DNA of 64,000 nt from Streptomyces sp. NRRL F-5630 (GCF_000719475.1 NZ_JOGO01000004.1:214796-278795), one strand, 5' to 3'. Shown: positions 1 to 8,095, numbered from the stretch's first letter. Notes: generated by a model from the sequence alone, not told the origin. Translations and numbers: made by a program.

Positions 1-690
1 GCGGGCCGGGCCGCGCGCGGCGAGACGGGACGGCTGCGTCTCGGCTTCATCGCCTCGGCACTGCTCGACCCGCTGCCGGGCGTCCTGAGCCGGTTCGGCC
101 GGGAACGGCCCGACGTGAGACTGGAACTGCACGAGATGGCGACCAGCCGCAGCGGCCCGGCTCTCGTCGCCGGGGAGCTGGACGTGGCCGTCACCCTCGG
201 CCCGCCCCGGGGTGCCGGAGCCGAGCATCTCGTGTCCGTCCCGATCGGACGCGACCACGTGATCGCTGTGGTGAGCACGGCGCACCCGTACGCGGGTCAG
301 TTCTCCGTGAGCGTCGAGCAGTTGCGGCGACAGCCGCTGATCGTGTCGGCCGGCGAGGACGAGCCCGCTGTAGTCGCCGGACTGCGCACCCTGCTGGGCA
401 CGGACTCCTCGGCACTCGGCGGCGCGACCGTCGCGAGGGACGTGCACACGATCATCGGCCTCGCCGCCTCCGGCGTGGGCGTCGGCCTGGGGCCGTCGCG
501 CATGAGGGCGGTTCCGCGTCCCGGCGTGCGGTTCTGCGAAGTGACCCCGAGCACTCCCCTGCCCGATCTCGTCCTGTCCTTCGCGGCCCGCGATCACTCC
601 CCGGTGCTGCGCGCCTTCCTCGACACCATCCGCAGGACCTGCCCCGAAGTCGGCGCTGCCCTCAACGACCGGCTACGACCCGCCACTTGA
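1..690 (+). CDS. LysR-family transcriptional regulator, C-terminal part (5' end outside window)
   Basis: The open frame runs from base 1 to a TGA at 688-690, so the N-terminal helix-turn-helix lies upstream of the window. The visible 229 residues match a LysR effector-binding domain (periplasmic-binding-protein fold). It opens with the usual linker-to-domain transition (RLRLGFIASALL), continues with ELDVAVTLGPP, and ends with the helix that precedes the C-terminus (VLRAFLDTIRR). The ATG at 115 is internal and is not the real start. The protein would bind DNA as a tetramer and respond to an unknown small molecule. Its target is probably a gene divergent from it, left of the window. No paired operon is visible on this side, since 691-869 contains nothing recognisable. 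Confidence 0.8.
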   Translation, partial: AGRAARGETGRLRLGFIASALLDPLPGVLSRFGRERPDVRLELHEMATSRSGPALVAGELDVAVTLGPPRGAGAEHLVSVPIGRDHVIAVVSTAHPYAGQFSVSVEQLRRQPLIVSAGEDEPAVVAGLRTLLGTDSSALGGATVARDVHTIIGLAASGVGVGLGPSRMRAVPRPGVRFCEVTPSTPLPDLVLSFAARDHSPVLRAFLDTIRRTCPEVGAALNDRLRPAT

Positions 691-869
691 TGCGGCCCGG
701 TCACGCCTTCACAGGTACGTGCCCGGCTTTCCGGCACGGGTCGGCCTCGACGTATTCGAGTGCGTCGCTCGCCGGCCCGCGGTCCGGTTCGGGGTGCCCC
801 CAGGCTGATGGCGGCGCTCCCACACGACCCGGAAGGCAGTGAGCGGCTTTCAGGCGGCGTGATGCCTGC

Positions 870-1283
870 TCACATGCCCTCGGTGAGTTTCCGCAGCGAT
901 CGGAGCAATTCGGTGCGTTGCCCGTCATCGAGGGGTGCGAAGAGGTCCCGCAGTACACCGATCGCCAATTGCCGCCCTTCGACGAGTGCGGTGCGCCCCG
1001 CCTCGGTGAGAGTGTGCGCGACGCGTCGCCCGTGGCCCGCGGAGCGCACGATCAATCCTCGGTCCACCAGTCGGCTCGCCAGGGTGCCGAAGGCCTGATC
1101 GCTCTGGAACGTCGCGACGGCGAGTTCATGCCCGGAGGCCCCTGGCATCCGCTCGATGGCGCGCAGGGCATCCCACTGGACGAGGCTCACCCCGATCTCG
1201 CGCAGCGCGGCATCCATCGTGCGGTGGTTGCGGTGCTGCGCCCGCTTGATCGCCAATCCGAGGGCTTCCAGGTCGGTCGTCAT
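870..1283 (-). CDS. MarR-family transcriptional regulator
   Basis: 137 residues, normal MarR length. The winged helix-turn-helix occupies about residues 35-100 (WDALRAIERMPGASGHELA, then SDQAFGTLASRLVDRGLIVR, then the wing around GRRVAHTLTEAG). The flanking helices form the dimer interface. It is transcribed divergently from the alpha/beta hydrolase at 1337, with 53 bases between the starts, so it probably represses that gene and itself. The gap is AT-rich for this genome and holds direct repeats. No strong ribosome binding site precedes the ATG, which suggests low expression or a near-leaderless transcript. The ligand is unknown. Confidence 0.85.
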   Translation of the reverse strand: MTTDLEALGLAIKRAQHRNHRTMDAALREIGVSLVQWDALRAIERMPGASGHELAVATFQSDQAFGTLASRLVDRGLIVRSAGHGRRVAHTLTEAGRTALVEGRQLAIGVLRDLFAPLDDGQRTELLRSLRKLTEGM

Positions 1284-1294
1284 GCTGCTACTTT

Positions 1295-1315
1295 ATCAAC
1301 AGCCTTATATCAACA
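1295..1315. promoter_or_regulatory. Candidate MarR operator: direct repeat ATCAACA
   Basis: ATCAACA occurs at 1295-1301 and again at 1309-1315. The 14-base offset lies in the 53-base divergent region between the MarR gene and the hydrolase gene. The stretch is AT-rich against a 70% GC background and must hold both promoters, so it is the likely binding site of the adjacent MarR protein. This is inference from position and repetition only. Confidence 0.4.
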
Positions 1316-1336
1316 TGCTTACTCACAGGGAGCATC

Positions 1337-2113
1337 ATGCGCATCGCCCTGTCCGAAGACCTTCCCGTCCTCCAGGCCGGCCCGCCCGGCGCACGCACCG
1401 CGCTCGTGCTGCACGGCGGTGGCGGGCCCAGGACCGTCGCGCCCGTCGTGGGGCATCTCGCCGCCACCTTGCACGCCTTCGCGCCGACACATCCCGGCTG
1501 GGAGGGCACCACGCGTCCCGGCTCCCTCACCTCGCTCGCCCAACTCGCGACCGCCTACCTCACGCGCCTGCTGGAGCACGAAGAGCGGGACGTCGTCCTG
1601 ATCGGGTCCTCGATCGGCGGGTGGATCGCGCTCGAAATGGCGGCGCAGGCCGCCCACGACGAGCGCTGCACGGGAGTGATCGGGGCCGTGGTCGACATCG
1701 ACGGCGTCGGAGCGGAAGTGGAGGGCGAGCCCGTCGCGGACTTCTTCGCCCTCGACGCCCGCGGGCTCGCCGAGGCCGCCTGGCACGACCCGGAGCGCGG
1801 ATACGTCGACCCGGCCGGCCTCACCGATGAGCAGCGCGCGATCCAGCAGGCCAACGGACGCACGATGGCCGCCATCGCCGGTCCGGGCATGAGCGACCCG
1901 ACGCTGCTCGGTCGGCTCGGTACGGTGAACGTCCCCACGCTGGTGCTGTGGGGCGAGAGCGACCGGATCGTCACACCGGCATACGGGCGGGCCGTCGCGC
2001 ACGCGGTGCCCGGCGCGCGGTTCGTCGAAATCCCGGAAGCCGGGCACCTCCCCCACCTTGAGGCCCCGAACGCGACCTGGGCGGCCATCGACGCTTTCCT
2101 GGCGCAGCCCTGA
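1337..2113 (+). CDS. Alpha/beta hydrolase
   Basis: 258 residues with an alpha/beta-hydrolase fold. The oxyanion segment is LVLHGGGGP near residue 25. The nucleophile elbow is GSSIGGW near residue 92, with Ser as nucleophile. The acid is probably the Asp in WGESDRIV, and the catalytic His lies in EAGHLPHLEAP close to the end. The start is ATG at 1337, preceded by an AGGGAG ribosome binding site. The substrate cannot be told. Divergent pairing with a MarR regulator suggests a role in detoxifying or using a small ester or aromatic compound sensed by that regulator. Confidence 0.85.
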   Translation: MRIALSEDLPVLQAGPPGARTALVLHGGGGPRTVAPVVGHLAATLHAFAPTHPGWEGTTRPGSLTSLAQLATAYLTRLLEHEERDVVLIGSSIGGWIALEMAAQAAHDERCTGVIGAVVDIDGVGAEVEGEPVADFFALDARGLAEAAWHDPERGYVDPAGLTDEQRAIQQANGRTMAAIAGPGMSDPTLLGRLGTVNVPTLVLWGESDRIVTPAYGRAVAHAVPGARFVEIPEAGHLPHLEAPNATWAAIDAFLAQP

Positions 2114-2261
2114 CAGGACTCCGCCAGGGGACTGCCGGACATTCGTCTTTCGCCGGGCACGAGCCCTCCGGGTCCGAGGCTTCCGCCGTTGTCGGTCACC
2201 GATGCCCGGCGGGCGGTGCTGGGGGCTGGTCACCTCGCCGGACGACGGCCCAGGTCCCGCC

Positions 2262-2530
2262 CCAGAGATCGCGGATCGTGCCGAAGCGCGCCGAAGGCCG
2301 CCCGCTCATGGAGGTATCCCGCCGGTCGCGCGGATCGCTCCGGACACGATCCGCGCCTGGCGGCACCGGTGCGTCGAACGCGGCCCATAGAACGTGGCGG
2401 CCCGTAGAACTTGGCGGCCCACAGGACTTGTACGGCGAGCCGCGCCCGGTGTCCCACGGAAGAACATCGCCCGCGACGACGTGCTCGACGAAGTCACCAC
2501 CTCCTGCCCACGGGCCTGCCGCGGGTCACT
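2262..2530 (+). pseudogene. Decayed fragment of an IS630-type transposase N-terminus
   Basis: No intact gene lies between 2114 and 2525. The plus-strand reading frame ending at 2390 gives a helix-turn-helix-like stretch (ARIAPDTIRAWRHRCVERG). This resembles the N-terminal DNA-binding segment of IS630/Tc1-type transposases, where the motif reads as a V-S-x-x-T-V-x-x-W-R-x-R-F-x-x-x-G pattern. Further on, and only after frame changes, come DLYGEPRP (2424 on) and NIARDDVLDEVTT (about 2460-2510). These are the expected next pieces (GL-x-D-EPRPG, then a second helix region). Two copies of a 17-base unit interrupt the frame between them. The assignment rests on motif order alone. Confidence 0.4.
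2388..2421 (+). repeat. Two tandem copies of a 17-base unit
   Basis: TAGAACGTGGCGGCCC at 2388-2403 and TAGAACTTGGCGGCCC at 2405-2420 differ by one base and have a 17-base period. Weaker copies flank them (GTCGAACGCGGCCCA just upstream, CAGGACTTG just downstream). A 17-base unit shifts the reading frame, which fits the broken transposase frame here. Confidence 0.6.
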
Positions 2531-3173
2531 GGCTTCCCACTGGCGGCAAGCCGGCCGAAGCGGGGCCGGCGGTTCCCGCTGTGGGGCGGGCATGGATGGC
2601 TTCGGTGATGATCCGCACCGCGCGGTCGACTTCTCGCACCGTGGTCTCGGGGGTGAGTTGTTCGGACTCGTAGAGGAACGCTGTGGAGCCGCGTCGGCTG
2701 CCGCAGTAGTCGATGATGCCGTGCTCGATCTGCGTGCGCAGCGCGTTCTCGTATCCGTGGCGTTCGCACGCACGGGCGTCGACGCCTGCGATGGGGAGGA
2801 GGTGGATGGTGAGGGCCTGCAGTTTCGGTTGCCAACCTGAAGCCGGGGAGTCCGTGAAGGCCCAGCCGTTGGCGAAGACACGGTCGATCCACCCCTTCAG
2901 GAGGGCGGGCATCGACCACCAGTACACGGGGAAGACCAGCACGAGATCGGTGGCGCGCTCGAGACGGCGGTGCTCAGCCGCCACGTCAGCCGGGTAGTTG
3001 CCGCCGTCGTGGTACGCCCGACGATCGGCCGGGGTGAACCGGGGGTCGAACCCCTCCGCGGCCAAGTCGGCGATCTCGACAGAACCGGGTGGGAGCGCTG
3101 CCTCAAGTCTTCCCAGCACGTAGTGCGTCAGGGACCGGGGTTCGGGGTTGGCGGCGACGAGCAGGGTGTGCAT
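2526..3173 (-). CDS. NAD(P)H-dependent quinone oxidoreductase, flavodoxin-like fold
   Basis: 215 residues. The flavodoxin-2 family layout is clear. Beta-1 runs into the FMN phosphate loop (LLVAANPEPRSLT). The middle has ATDLVLVFPVYWWSMPALLKGWIDRVF, the characteristic flavin-contact and dimer segment of MdaB/KefF/DT-diaphorase-like enzymes. It should carry out two-electron reduction of quinones or similar electrophiles using NAD(P)H and bound FMN. It lies 112 bases downstream of an NmrA-like oxidoreductase on the same strand, so the two are probably co-transcribed. The last 20 residues (Ala/Gly/Pro-rich) look like read-through into non-conserved DNA next to the transposase relic. Confidence 0.85.
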   Translation of the reverse strand: MHTLLVAANPEPRSLTHYVLGRLEAALPPGSVEIADLAAEGFDPRFTPADRRAYHDGGNYPADVAAEHRRLERATDLVLVFPVYWWSMPALLKGWIDRVFANGWAFTDSPASGWQPKLQALTIHLLPIAGVDARACERHGYENALRTQIEHGIIDYCGSRRGSTAFLYESEQLTPETTVREVDRAVRIITEAIHARPTAGTAGPASAGLPPVGSQ

Positions 3174-3285
3174 CGATGGCTCCAGTCATGTGAGGGATGG
3201 ACGTCAACAGGTGGTGGGGGTCTGCGGGGCGGCGTGCGGTGCTCGGTCTCCGGGGCCCGGCACGCCACCCCGGTCCACACGGGCC

Positions 3286-4122
3286 TCAGCGCTGCCAGGC
3301 TTTCGCCGCCGTGGCCCGCAGGACGAAGTCCTCGAAGGTCCGTGGGGCGCGTCCGAGCACGGTGGCGACGTCGTTCGTCGTCCAGGCGGTCACTCCTCGT
3401 TCGAGGAGGAGGAACATCTCGGTGAGGTCCTGGGCCTCGTCCTGGCTCCAGCCCTCCTGGACCAGCGTCGCGGTGTGCTCGGCCGGGGAGACGCGCCGGT
3501 AGGCGATGGGCAGGCCGGACGCCCGGGAGATCAGCTCGACCGCTTCCGCCCAGGTCAGCGCGCGTGGCCCGGTCAGCTCGTAGACCCGGCCCGCGTGCCG
3601 GCCGGGCTCGGACAGCACCGTGGCCGCCACGTCGGCGACGTCCTCCAGGTCGATGAACGGCTCCGGGACGGCACCTGCCGGAAGCGCCAGCTCGCCCGCG
3701 GCCAGCGGCGCGCGGAAGGGGTGGCCGTCGAAGTTCTGGTCGAAGTTGGAGGGGCGCAGGATGGTCCACTCCAGCGTCGAGCCGCGTACGGCGTCCTCGG
3801 CCGAGCGCATGTCCCGCCCGAACGCGGAGTCGCCCCAGTCGTCGGCTCCGTGAGCGGAGAGCAGGACCAGGCGCCGCACCCCAGCGGCCTCGGCCCGCGT
3901 CACGAAGTCGTGCACCGGGCCGGGCACGGACGGGGGCACGACGTAGGCGGTGGTGACTTCCCGCAGGACCTGGTCCCAGCCGGCGGGGTGGAACCAGTCG
4001 AACGGGGTCGGGCTGGTACGGGAGGCGGTGCGTACGGGCGTCTCGCGCAGCCGCAACCGGGCGGCCACCCGTCGGCCGGTGTTGCCCGTCGCGCCAAGGA
4101 CAAGAGTGATGTCGTCGTTCAT
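3286..4122 (-). CDS. NmrA-like/atypical SDR NAD(P)-binding oxidoreductase
   Basis: 278 residues. The N-terminal dinucleotide-binding motif is VLGATGNTGRRVA (residues 7-19), the GxxGxxG form of atypical short-chain dehydrogenases (NmrA/QOR2-like). Later blocks fit the same group: LVLLSAHGADD, LEWTILRPSNFDQNF, and INDLEDVADVAA-like IDLEDVADVAATVL. Such proteins act as NAD(P)H-dependent quinone or ketone reductases or as redox sensors. It faces an AraC regulator (4213) across 90 bases and leads an apparent two-gene operon with the quinone reductase at 2526. The pair is probably a regulated response to electrophiles. Confidence 0.85.
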   Translation of the reverse strand: MNDDITLVLGATGNTGRRVAARLRLRETPVRTASRTSPTPFDWFHPAGWDQVLREVTTAYVVPPSVPGPVHDFVTRAEAAGVRRLVLLSAHGADDWGDSAFGRDMRSAEDAVRGSTLEWTILRPSNFDQNFDGHPFRAPLAAGELALPAGAVPEPFIDLEDVADVAATVLSEPGRHAGRVYELTGPRALTWAEAVELISRASGLPIAYRRVSPAEHTATLVQEGWSQDEAQDLTEMFLLLERGVTAWTTNDVATVLGRAPRTFEDFVLRATAAKAWQR

Positions 4123-4158
4123 GTCAGCGAGTCAACGGCACACGGCCGGACGATTCCA

Positions 4159-4194
4159 TGGGTGATAAGCCAGACCACCTGGGTGATCGTCTGG
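4159..4194. promoter_or_regulatory. Candidate AraC operator between SDR and AraC genes
   Basis: TGGGTGAT occurs at 4159-4166 and 4180-4187. The spacing is 21 bases, two helical turns, which is typical of direct-repeat sites bound by two AraC-type proteins on one DNA face. An inverted repeat, CCAGAC (4170-4175) with GTCTGG (4189-4194), overlaps the second copy. The site sits in the 90-base divergent region and ends 18 bases before the AraC start codon, so it could serve both promoters. Confidence 0.5.
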
Positions 4195-4212
4195 ATCGTT
4201 TAGGCTGGGCGA

Positions 4213-5181
4213 GTGGATGCTTTCGGCGATCTCCTGCGCGGCGTGCGGGCCCAGGGCTCGTTGTTCGGCAGTTCGACCCTGACCCCGCCCTGGTCGCTCC
4301 ACTTCGTGGACGGCGCGCCGCTGACCTTGTGCACCGTCCTGCGCGGAGGCGGCTGGATCGTGCCCGAGCGCCGCCCTCCCGAACGTCTGGACATCGGCGA
4401 GACAGTGATCGTGCGAGGCCCCGCACCCTTCCTCTTCGTCGACGAGGTGGGCACGGGAGCCGAACCCGTCGCGTGCGGCGCGTTCTGCTCGACGCCCGAG
4501 CAGGGCGGGACACGCCACCGGCTCGGCTGGCACGACGCCGGCAACGGCGGGGAGGACGCGACGACCCTGGTCGTCGGTGCCTATCCGGTGCGCGGCGAGA
4601 TCAGCCGCAGGCTGCTCGACGCGCTGCCCGTCGTGCTGCGGGTGGGCTCCAGCGGCGAGCCCGATCCGGTGTGGGAGCACCTCGCCGCCGAGGTGGCCGC
4701 CGACACGCCGGGCCAGCAGGTGGTCCTCGACCGGCTGCTGGACTGGATGCTGGTGTGCGCGCTGCGCGAGTACTTCGACCGGCCCGGTGGCACTCCGCCC
4801 GGCTGGTACTCCGCCGGGCGCGACCCCGTGGTGGGCGGCGCGCTGCGCCTGCTGCACGCGGAACCGGCGGCGCCGTGGACGGTCGCCTCACTGGCCTGCC
4901 GGACCGGGGTGTCGCGCGCCACCCTGGCCAAGCGGTTCACCGAACTGGTCGGCGAACCGCCCCTGACCTACCTCACCCACTGGCGCATGACACTCGCGGC
5001 CGACCTGCTGACCGAGCGCGAGACGATGACCGTCGCGGAGATCGCCCGCACAGTGGGCTACTCCGACGCGTTCGCCTTCAGCGCGGCGTTCAAACGGACC
5101 CGCGGCACCAGCCCCAGTACCTATCGGCGCACCGCGACAACCCCGGCCCCACAACCGGTCGGCACCGGCACACTCCCCTGA
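4213..5181 (+). CDS. AraC-family regulator with N-terminal cupin domain
   Basis: 322 residues from a GTG start. The N-terminal half (about 1-190) is the AraC-associated cupin_6-type effector domain. The C-terminal half holds the two helix-turn-helix units of the AraC domain (WTVASLACRTGVSRATLAKRF, then MTVAEIARTVGYSDAFAFSAAFKR, then the closing GTSPSTYRR). This subfamily commonly sits divergently from an SDR or NmrA-type oxidoreductase, exactly as here, and likely controls it. The C-terminus is a short Pro-rich tail. The effector is unknown. Confidence 0.88.
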   Translation: MDAFGDLLRGVRAQGSLFGSSTLTPPWSLHFVDGAPLTLCTVLRGGGWIVPERRPPERLDIGETVIVRGPAPFLFVDEVGTGAEPVACGAFCSTPEQGGTRHRLGWHDAGNGGEDATTLVVGAYPVRGEISRRLLDALPVVLRVGSSGEPDPVWEHLAAEVAADTPGQQVVLDRLLDWMLVCALREYFDRPGGTPPGWYSAGRDPVVGGALRLLHAEPAAPWTVASLACRTGVSRATLAKRFTELVGEPPLTYLTHWRMTLAADLLTERETMTVAEIARTVGYSDAFAFSAAFKRTRGTSPSTYRRTATTPAPQPVGTGTLP

Positions 5182-5327
5182 AAAGCCCCCTGCCCATCGG
5201 CGAGCGGACCATCAGCAGCGACCCCGCCGGGTCGTGCTGGTCGACCCGGACCGTTCGTGTCTCCGGGTCGTAGCCGTACGTCGGTCGTGGGCGGGCTTCG
5301 GCATCGGCCCTCGTTCGCGTTGCTGTA

Positions 5328-5927
5328 GTGGTCGGCCCACCGCAAGGCCTGCGGTGCGACCGGATGCTCAACGACCGGGTCCGCCGGTGCCACGCCGGGC
5401 CGCCGGTCCTGAGGAAGATCAAGGAAGCGTCCGGGAACGTCAGCCTGGAGACGATGCTCACCGAGATCGACAGGCTGCTGGCGGTCCGCGTGATCGGGCT
5501 GCCTGCGGACCTGTTCGCGGGCGTCGCGCCGAAGGTGGTGGCCGGGTGGCGGGCACGGGCCGCGGTGGAGTCGCCCTCCCACCTGCGCACGCACCCGCTG
5601 CCGTTGCGGGTGACGCTGCTGGCCGCGCTGCTGCACGAGTGGGAGCGGGAGAGCACGGACACGCTGGCGGAGCTGCTGATCTCCACGGTGCACCGGATCG
5701 GGGCGCGGGCGGAGAAGAAGGTCACCGAGCAGTTGGTCAACGCGTTCGAGAAGGTGTCGGGCAAGGAGAACATCCTCTTCAAGCTCGCCGAGGCGTCGAT
5801 CGGCGAGCCGGAGGGCACGGTCCGGAAGGTCGTCTACCCGGCGGTGTCCGGCCGGGAGCGGACATCCGTGTCTGGCGCTTCAACGGCCACGAAGGCGGCG
5901 CGGCCTTCCAGATCGCCGAACATCTGA
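5328..5927 (+). pseudogene. Internal fragment of a Tn3-family transposase
   Basis: The frame has no credible start. It contains a stretch of about 150 residues (core about 5404-5865) that reads like the N-terminal to middle part of actinobacterial Tn3-family transposases. Examples are VLRKIKEASGNVSLETML, LPADLFAGVAPKVVAGWRAR, LPLRVTLLAALLH, and a region with ISTVHRIGARAEKKV. Full-length transposases of this family are near 1000 residues, so most of the gene, including the DDE catalytic half, is missing. No resolvase or terminal inverted repeat is visible nearby. It marks a past transposon insertion in this accessory segment. The flanks at 5182-5327 and 5928-6115 hold no recognisable gene. Confidence 0.7.
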
Positions 5928-6115
5928 CGTGGCTGGGCGAACGGTCCGCGCGCGAAGAAGCACCCTCATCCCGGGCAGACACCGCCGCGAGCTGAACGGC
6001 CTGAGGCATCCACGCGGTCGCACCCCGATGGTGCGGCCGGGCAGCGGTGCGTGCCGCGAGGCCGTCCTCGATGGCGTACCGGGCCTTGGAGGACGCGTCA
6101 CTCGCGTATAAGGGC

Positions 6116-6535
6116 TCACGCCGCCGACGAGGCGAGCATGGTTTCGAGGATGCGTTGCAGTTCCACGCGATCCTGGGGGGTGACCCTCGCCAGCCTGCGG
6201 TCGTACTCCTCCGCGAGGGCCGCAAGTGCTCGATCGCGGGCTTTCGTGCCCTCGGGGGTCAGCACGAGCCGGTGACGCCGCAAGTCCTTCTCGTCGATCT
6301 CGCGGCGGACAAAGCCCTTGGCGACGAGGTTGCGCACGTAGACCGTGACGCTCGCCTTGGGCAGCAGCAGCGCGGTGGCGATCTCGGCCGGATACGGCGA
6401 TGCCTCGACCTGGGCCAGGACGAAGAACTCCTTCGTCTCCAACCCCAGCTTCGTCAGCTCCCCCGTGCAGGCATCCATCACGACGCCCAGCAGCCGCTGG
6501 TTGAGCGTCCACAGCTGCGCCCCGTCGACCGACAT
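6116..6535 (-). CDS. MarR-family transcriptional regulator
   Basis: 139 residues when started at the ATG at 6535. That start has a GGAGGTG ribosome binding site seven bases upstream. The longer frame to 6586 lacks one and would run through the operator. The winged helix lies around residues 30-95 (EFFVLAQVEASPYPAEIATAL, then KASVTVYVRNLVAKGFVRRE, wing at DLRRHRLVLTPEG). It is divergent from the hydrolase at 6640 and probably controls it through the inverted repeats between them. The ligand is unknown. Confidence 0.87.
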   Translation of the reverse strand: MSVDGAQLWTLNQRLLGVVMDACTGELTKLGLETKEFFVLAQVEASPYPAEIATALLLPKASVTVYVRNLVAKGFVRREIDEKDLRRHRLVLTPEGTKARDRALAALAEEYDRRLARVTPQDRVELQRILETMLASSAA

Positions 6536-6554
6536 GCGAGCCCACCTCCAGGTG

Positions 6555-6601
6555 GTACAGTTTCGTATTAGTTCTAGAATGTACAAGTTACTTCTTTGTA
6601 C
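6555..6601. promoter_or_regulatory. Operator/promoter region with nested palindromes (MarR target)
   Basis: GTACAA at 6581-6586 and TTGTAC at 6596-6601 form a perfect inverted repeat with a nine-base AT-rich spacer. Next to it, TTCTAGAA at 6572-6579 is a perfect eight-base palindrome. A further GTACA (6555-6559)/TGTAC (6580-6584) pair brackets that palindrome. The region is far more AT-rich than its surroundings and lies between the MarR and hydrolase start codons. Autoregulation by the MarR protein is the simplest reading. Confidence 0.55.
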
Positions 6602-6639
6602 TTAGCTTCTACGGAACGACTCTCTCACGAAGGAAGCGC

Positions 6640-7554
6640 ATGCTTCAGCACCTCTCGATCCCGCGCGGTCCCCTCACCCTCGCCACAGACCTTCACCTGC
6701 CCGACAACGCCGACAGCGGTGCACCGCTGCCCGCCGTGGTGGTCTCCACCCCGGGCAGCAGCGTGAAGGAGCAGATCGGCGCCAATTACGCCTCCCGCCT
6801 AGCCGCCCACGGCATCGCCGCGCTCGTCCCCGACCCCGCCCATCAGGGCCAGAGCGAAGGCGAGCCCCGTGATCTCGAAGACCCCTACCGCCGAGGTGAG
6901 GACATCTCCTACGCCATCGACGCGCTCACCACGTCCCCCGGCATCGACCCGGAACGCATCGGCGTCCTCGGCATCTGCGCCGGTGGGGGCTACGCCGTGC
7001 ACACCGCCCGCACCGACCATCGCATCAAAGCGGTCGGCACGGTCGTCCCCGGCGACATCGGCGCCGCCTTCCGCGGCTTCACCCCCGACGGTCCGGTCGC
7101 GGCACTCGACGCCCTCGCGGACGCACGGACCGAAGAGGTCCGCTCCGGTGAGCTGACCCGCGTGAAGTGGCTGCCCGACAGCCTTGAGGAAGCCTCGGCA
7201 GCGGGCCTGACCGACATCGACACCACTCAGGCCATCACCTACTACCGCACCGAGCGCGGCGGACACGAACACTCCACGAACCGGCGCCTCTCGCGCAGCG
7301 ACTCCCTCCTGCTGGGCTACGACGCGTTCCACCTGGCCGATCGGCTCATGACCCAGCCACTGCAGGTCATCCTCGCCGGACGTATCGGTAACACCGGCTC
7401 CTACGAGACCGGCATGCGGTTGTGGAAGCTGGCCCCCAACCCCGTCGACCTCATGGTGATCGACGGCGCCGGCCACTACGAGATGTACGACGAACCCAAG
7501 TACGTCGACGCCGCCGTCGAACGACTCGCCAGCTTCTACGCCAACAGCCTGTAA
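6640..7554 (+). CDS. Alpha/beta hydrolase, dienelactone-hydrolase-like (Cys nucleophile)
   Basis: 304 residues. The nucleophile elbow is GICAGGG near residue 110, with Cys in place of Ser as in dienelactone hydrolases. The acid and base candidates are an Asp in the LMVIDGAGH segment and the His that follows (GAGHYEMYDEP). The N-terminal part (PLPAVVVSTPGSSVKEQ) and AARLAAHGIAALVPD-like sequence match the YcjY/DLH-like group. Start is ATG at 6640, preceded by a GAAGGAA-type site. Paired with the divergent MarR gene, it is probably an inducible detoxification or catabolic hydrolase. Confidence 0.83.
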   Translation: MLQHLSIPRGPLTLATDLHLPDNADSGAPLPAVVVSTPGSSVKEQIGANYASRLAAHGIAALVPDPAHQGQSEGEPRDLEDPYRRGEDISYAIDALTTSPGIDPERIGVLGICAGGGYAVHTARTDHRIKAVGTVVPGDIGAAFRGFTPDGPVAALDALADARTEEVRSGELTRVKWLPDSLEEASAAGLTDIDTTQAITYYRTERGGHEHSTNRRLSRSDSLLLGYDAFHLADRLMTQPLQVILAGRIGNTGSYETGMRLWKLAPNPVDLMVIDGAGHYEMYDEPKYVDAAVERLASFYANSL

Positions 7555-7629
7555 GGCATCCGCCTTTGGGAATCTCCGGGCCGGGGCACGCGGAAGCCCC
7601 TTCAAAGAGGGGCAGGCGAGGAGGCGCCA

Positions 7630-7900
7630 CGCTGGTCGTGCTGTACCCATCGCCGAGGAGATCCGCCTCTTCGTCACCCAGCGCCGGGAGTGGCGCGAGA
7701 TCCGACCCCGGCACCCGCCTCTTCACCGGCGTCCTGCACGACGCCATCCACTCGGTCCCGGTCGCCATCACACTCGGCCACGAGCACCTGCGCCACCACG
7801 GCCTCCGGCACACCGGACTCCCCGGGTTCCGCGAGATCGGAACCCCATCCACCCACATCCTGCGCCGCAGCCCGGCCACGCCGCACACACCACTCAGCGC
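7630..7900 (+). pseudogene. Frameshifted relic of an unrecognised gene beside tRNA-Pro
   Basis: Codon usage looks coding, but only if the frame changes twice. LVVLYPSP is read first, then IAEEIRLFVTQRREWREI in a second frame (about 7650-7698), then DPGTRLFTGVLHDAIHSVPV and on to PGFREIGTPSTH back in the first frame (about 7700-7855). Each piece has strong third-position GC and sensible residues, while the bridging pieces do not. I do not recognise the family. It abuts the 3' side of tRNA-Pro and may be a remnant of an integrated element. 7900-8035 shows nothing beyond low-complexity Pro/Arg-coding sequence. Confidence 0.35.
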
Positions 7901-8038
7901 TCCCCGCACCCCGGTACTCACGAAAGCACCGGCACCGGAGCCGCACACTGCGCCCGCCGCACCGCCGTACGCCCCGCCACCACCCCGCCGAAGCACCGGC
8001 CACAGGAGCCTGGCCCCACCGGTCCAGCGGAAACGCCT

Positions 8039-8074
8039 CAGGGCCGGTACCGGATCTCTCCGGTACCGGCCCTG
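8039..8074. terminator. Perfect 16-bp hairpin
   Basis: A 16-base arm at 8039-8054 (CAGGGCCGGTACCGGA) is perfectly complementary to 8059-8074, with a four-base loop. On the minus strand it follows the tRNA-Pro terminator. On the plus strand it is followed by six A residues, so it is not a classical U-tract terminator in either direction. It probably acts as a bidirectional transcription block between the relic region and the tRNA gene. Confidence 0.5.
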
Positions 8075-8095
8075 AAAAAAGCCGACTGCCTCCAG

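Noticed and set aside
1319..2233. Long minus-strand open frame opposite the first alpha/beta hydrolase gene
   Set aside because: Arg/Gly/Pro-rich composition with no domain; the plus-strand hydrolase has clear catalytic motifs.
5090..5818. Minus-strand frame opposite the Tn3 fragment
   Set aside because: Ser/Arg-rich shadow frame. The stretch around 5190-5290 reads more like protein but I could not recognise it and it has no start.
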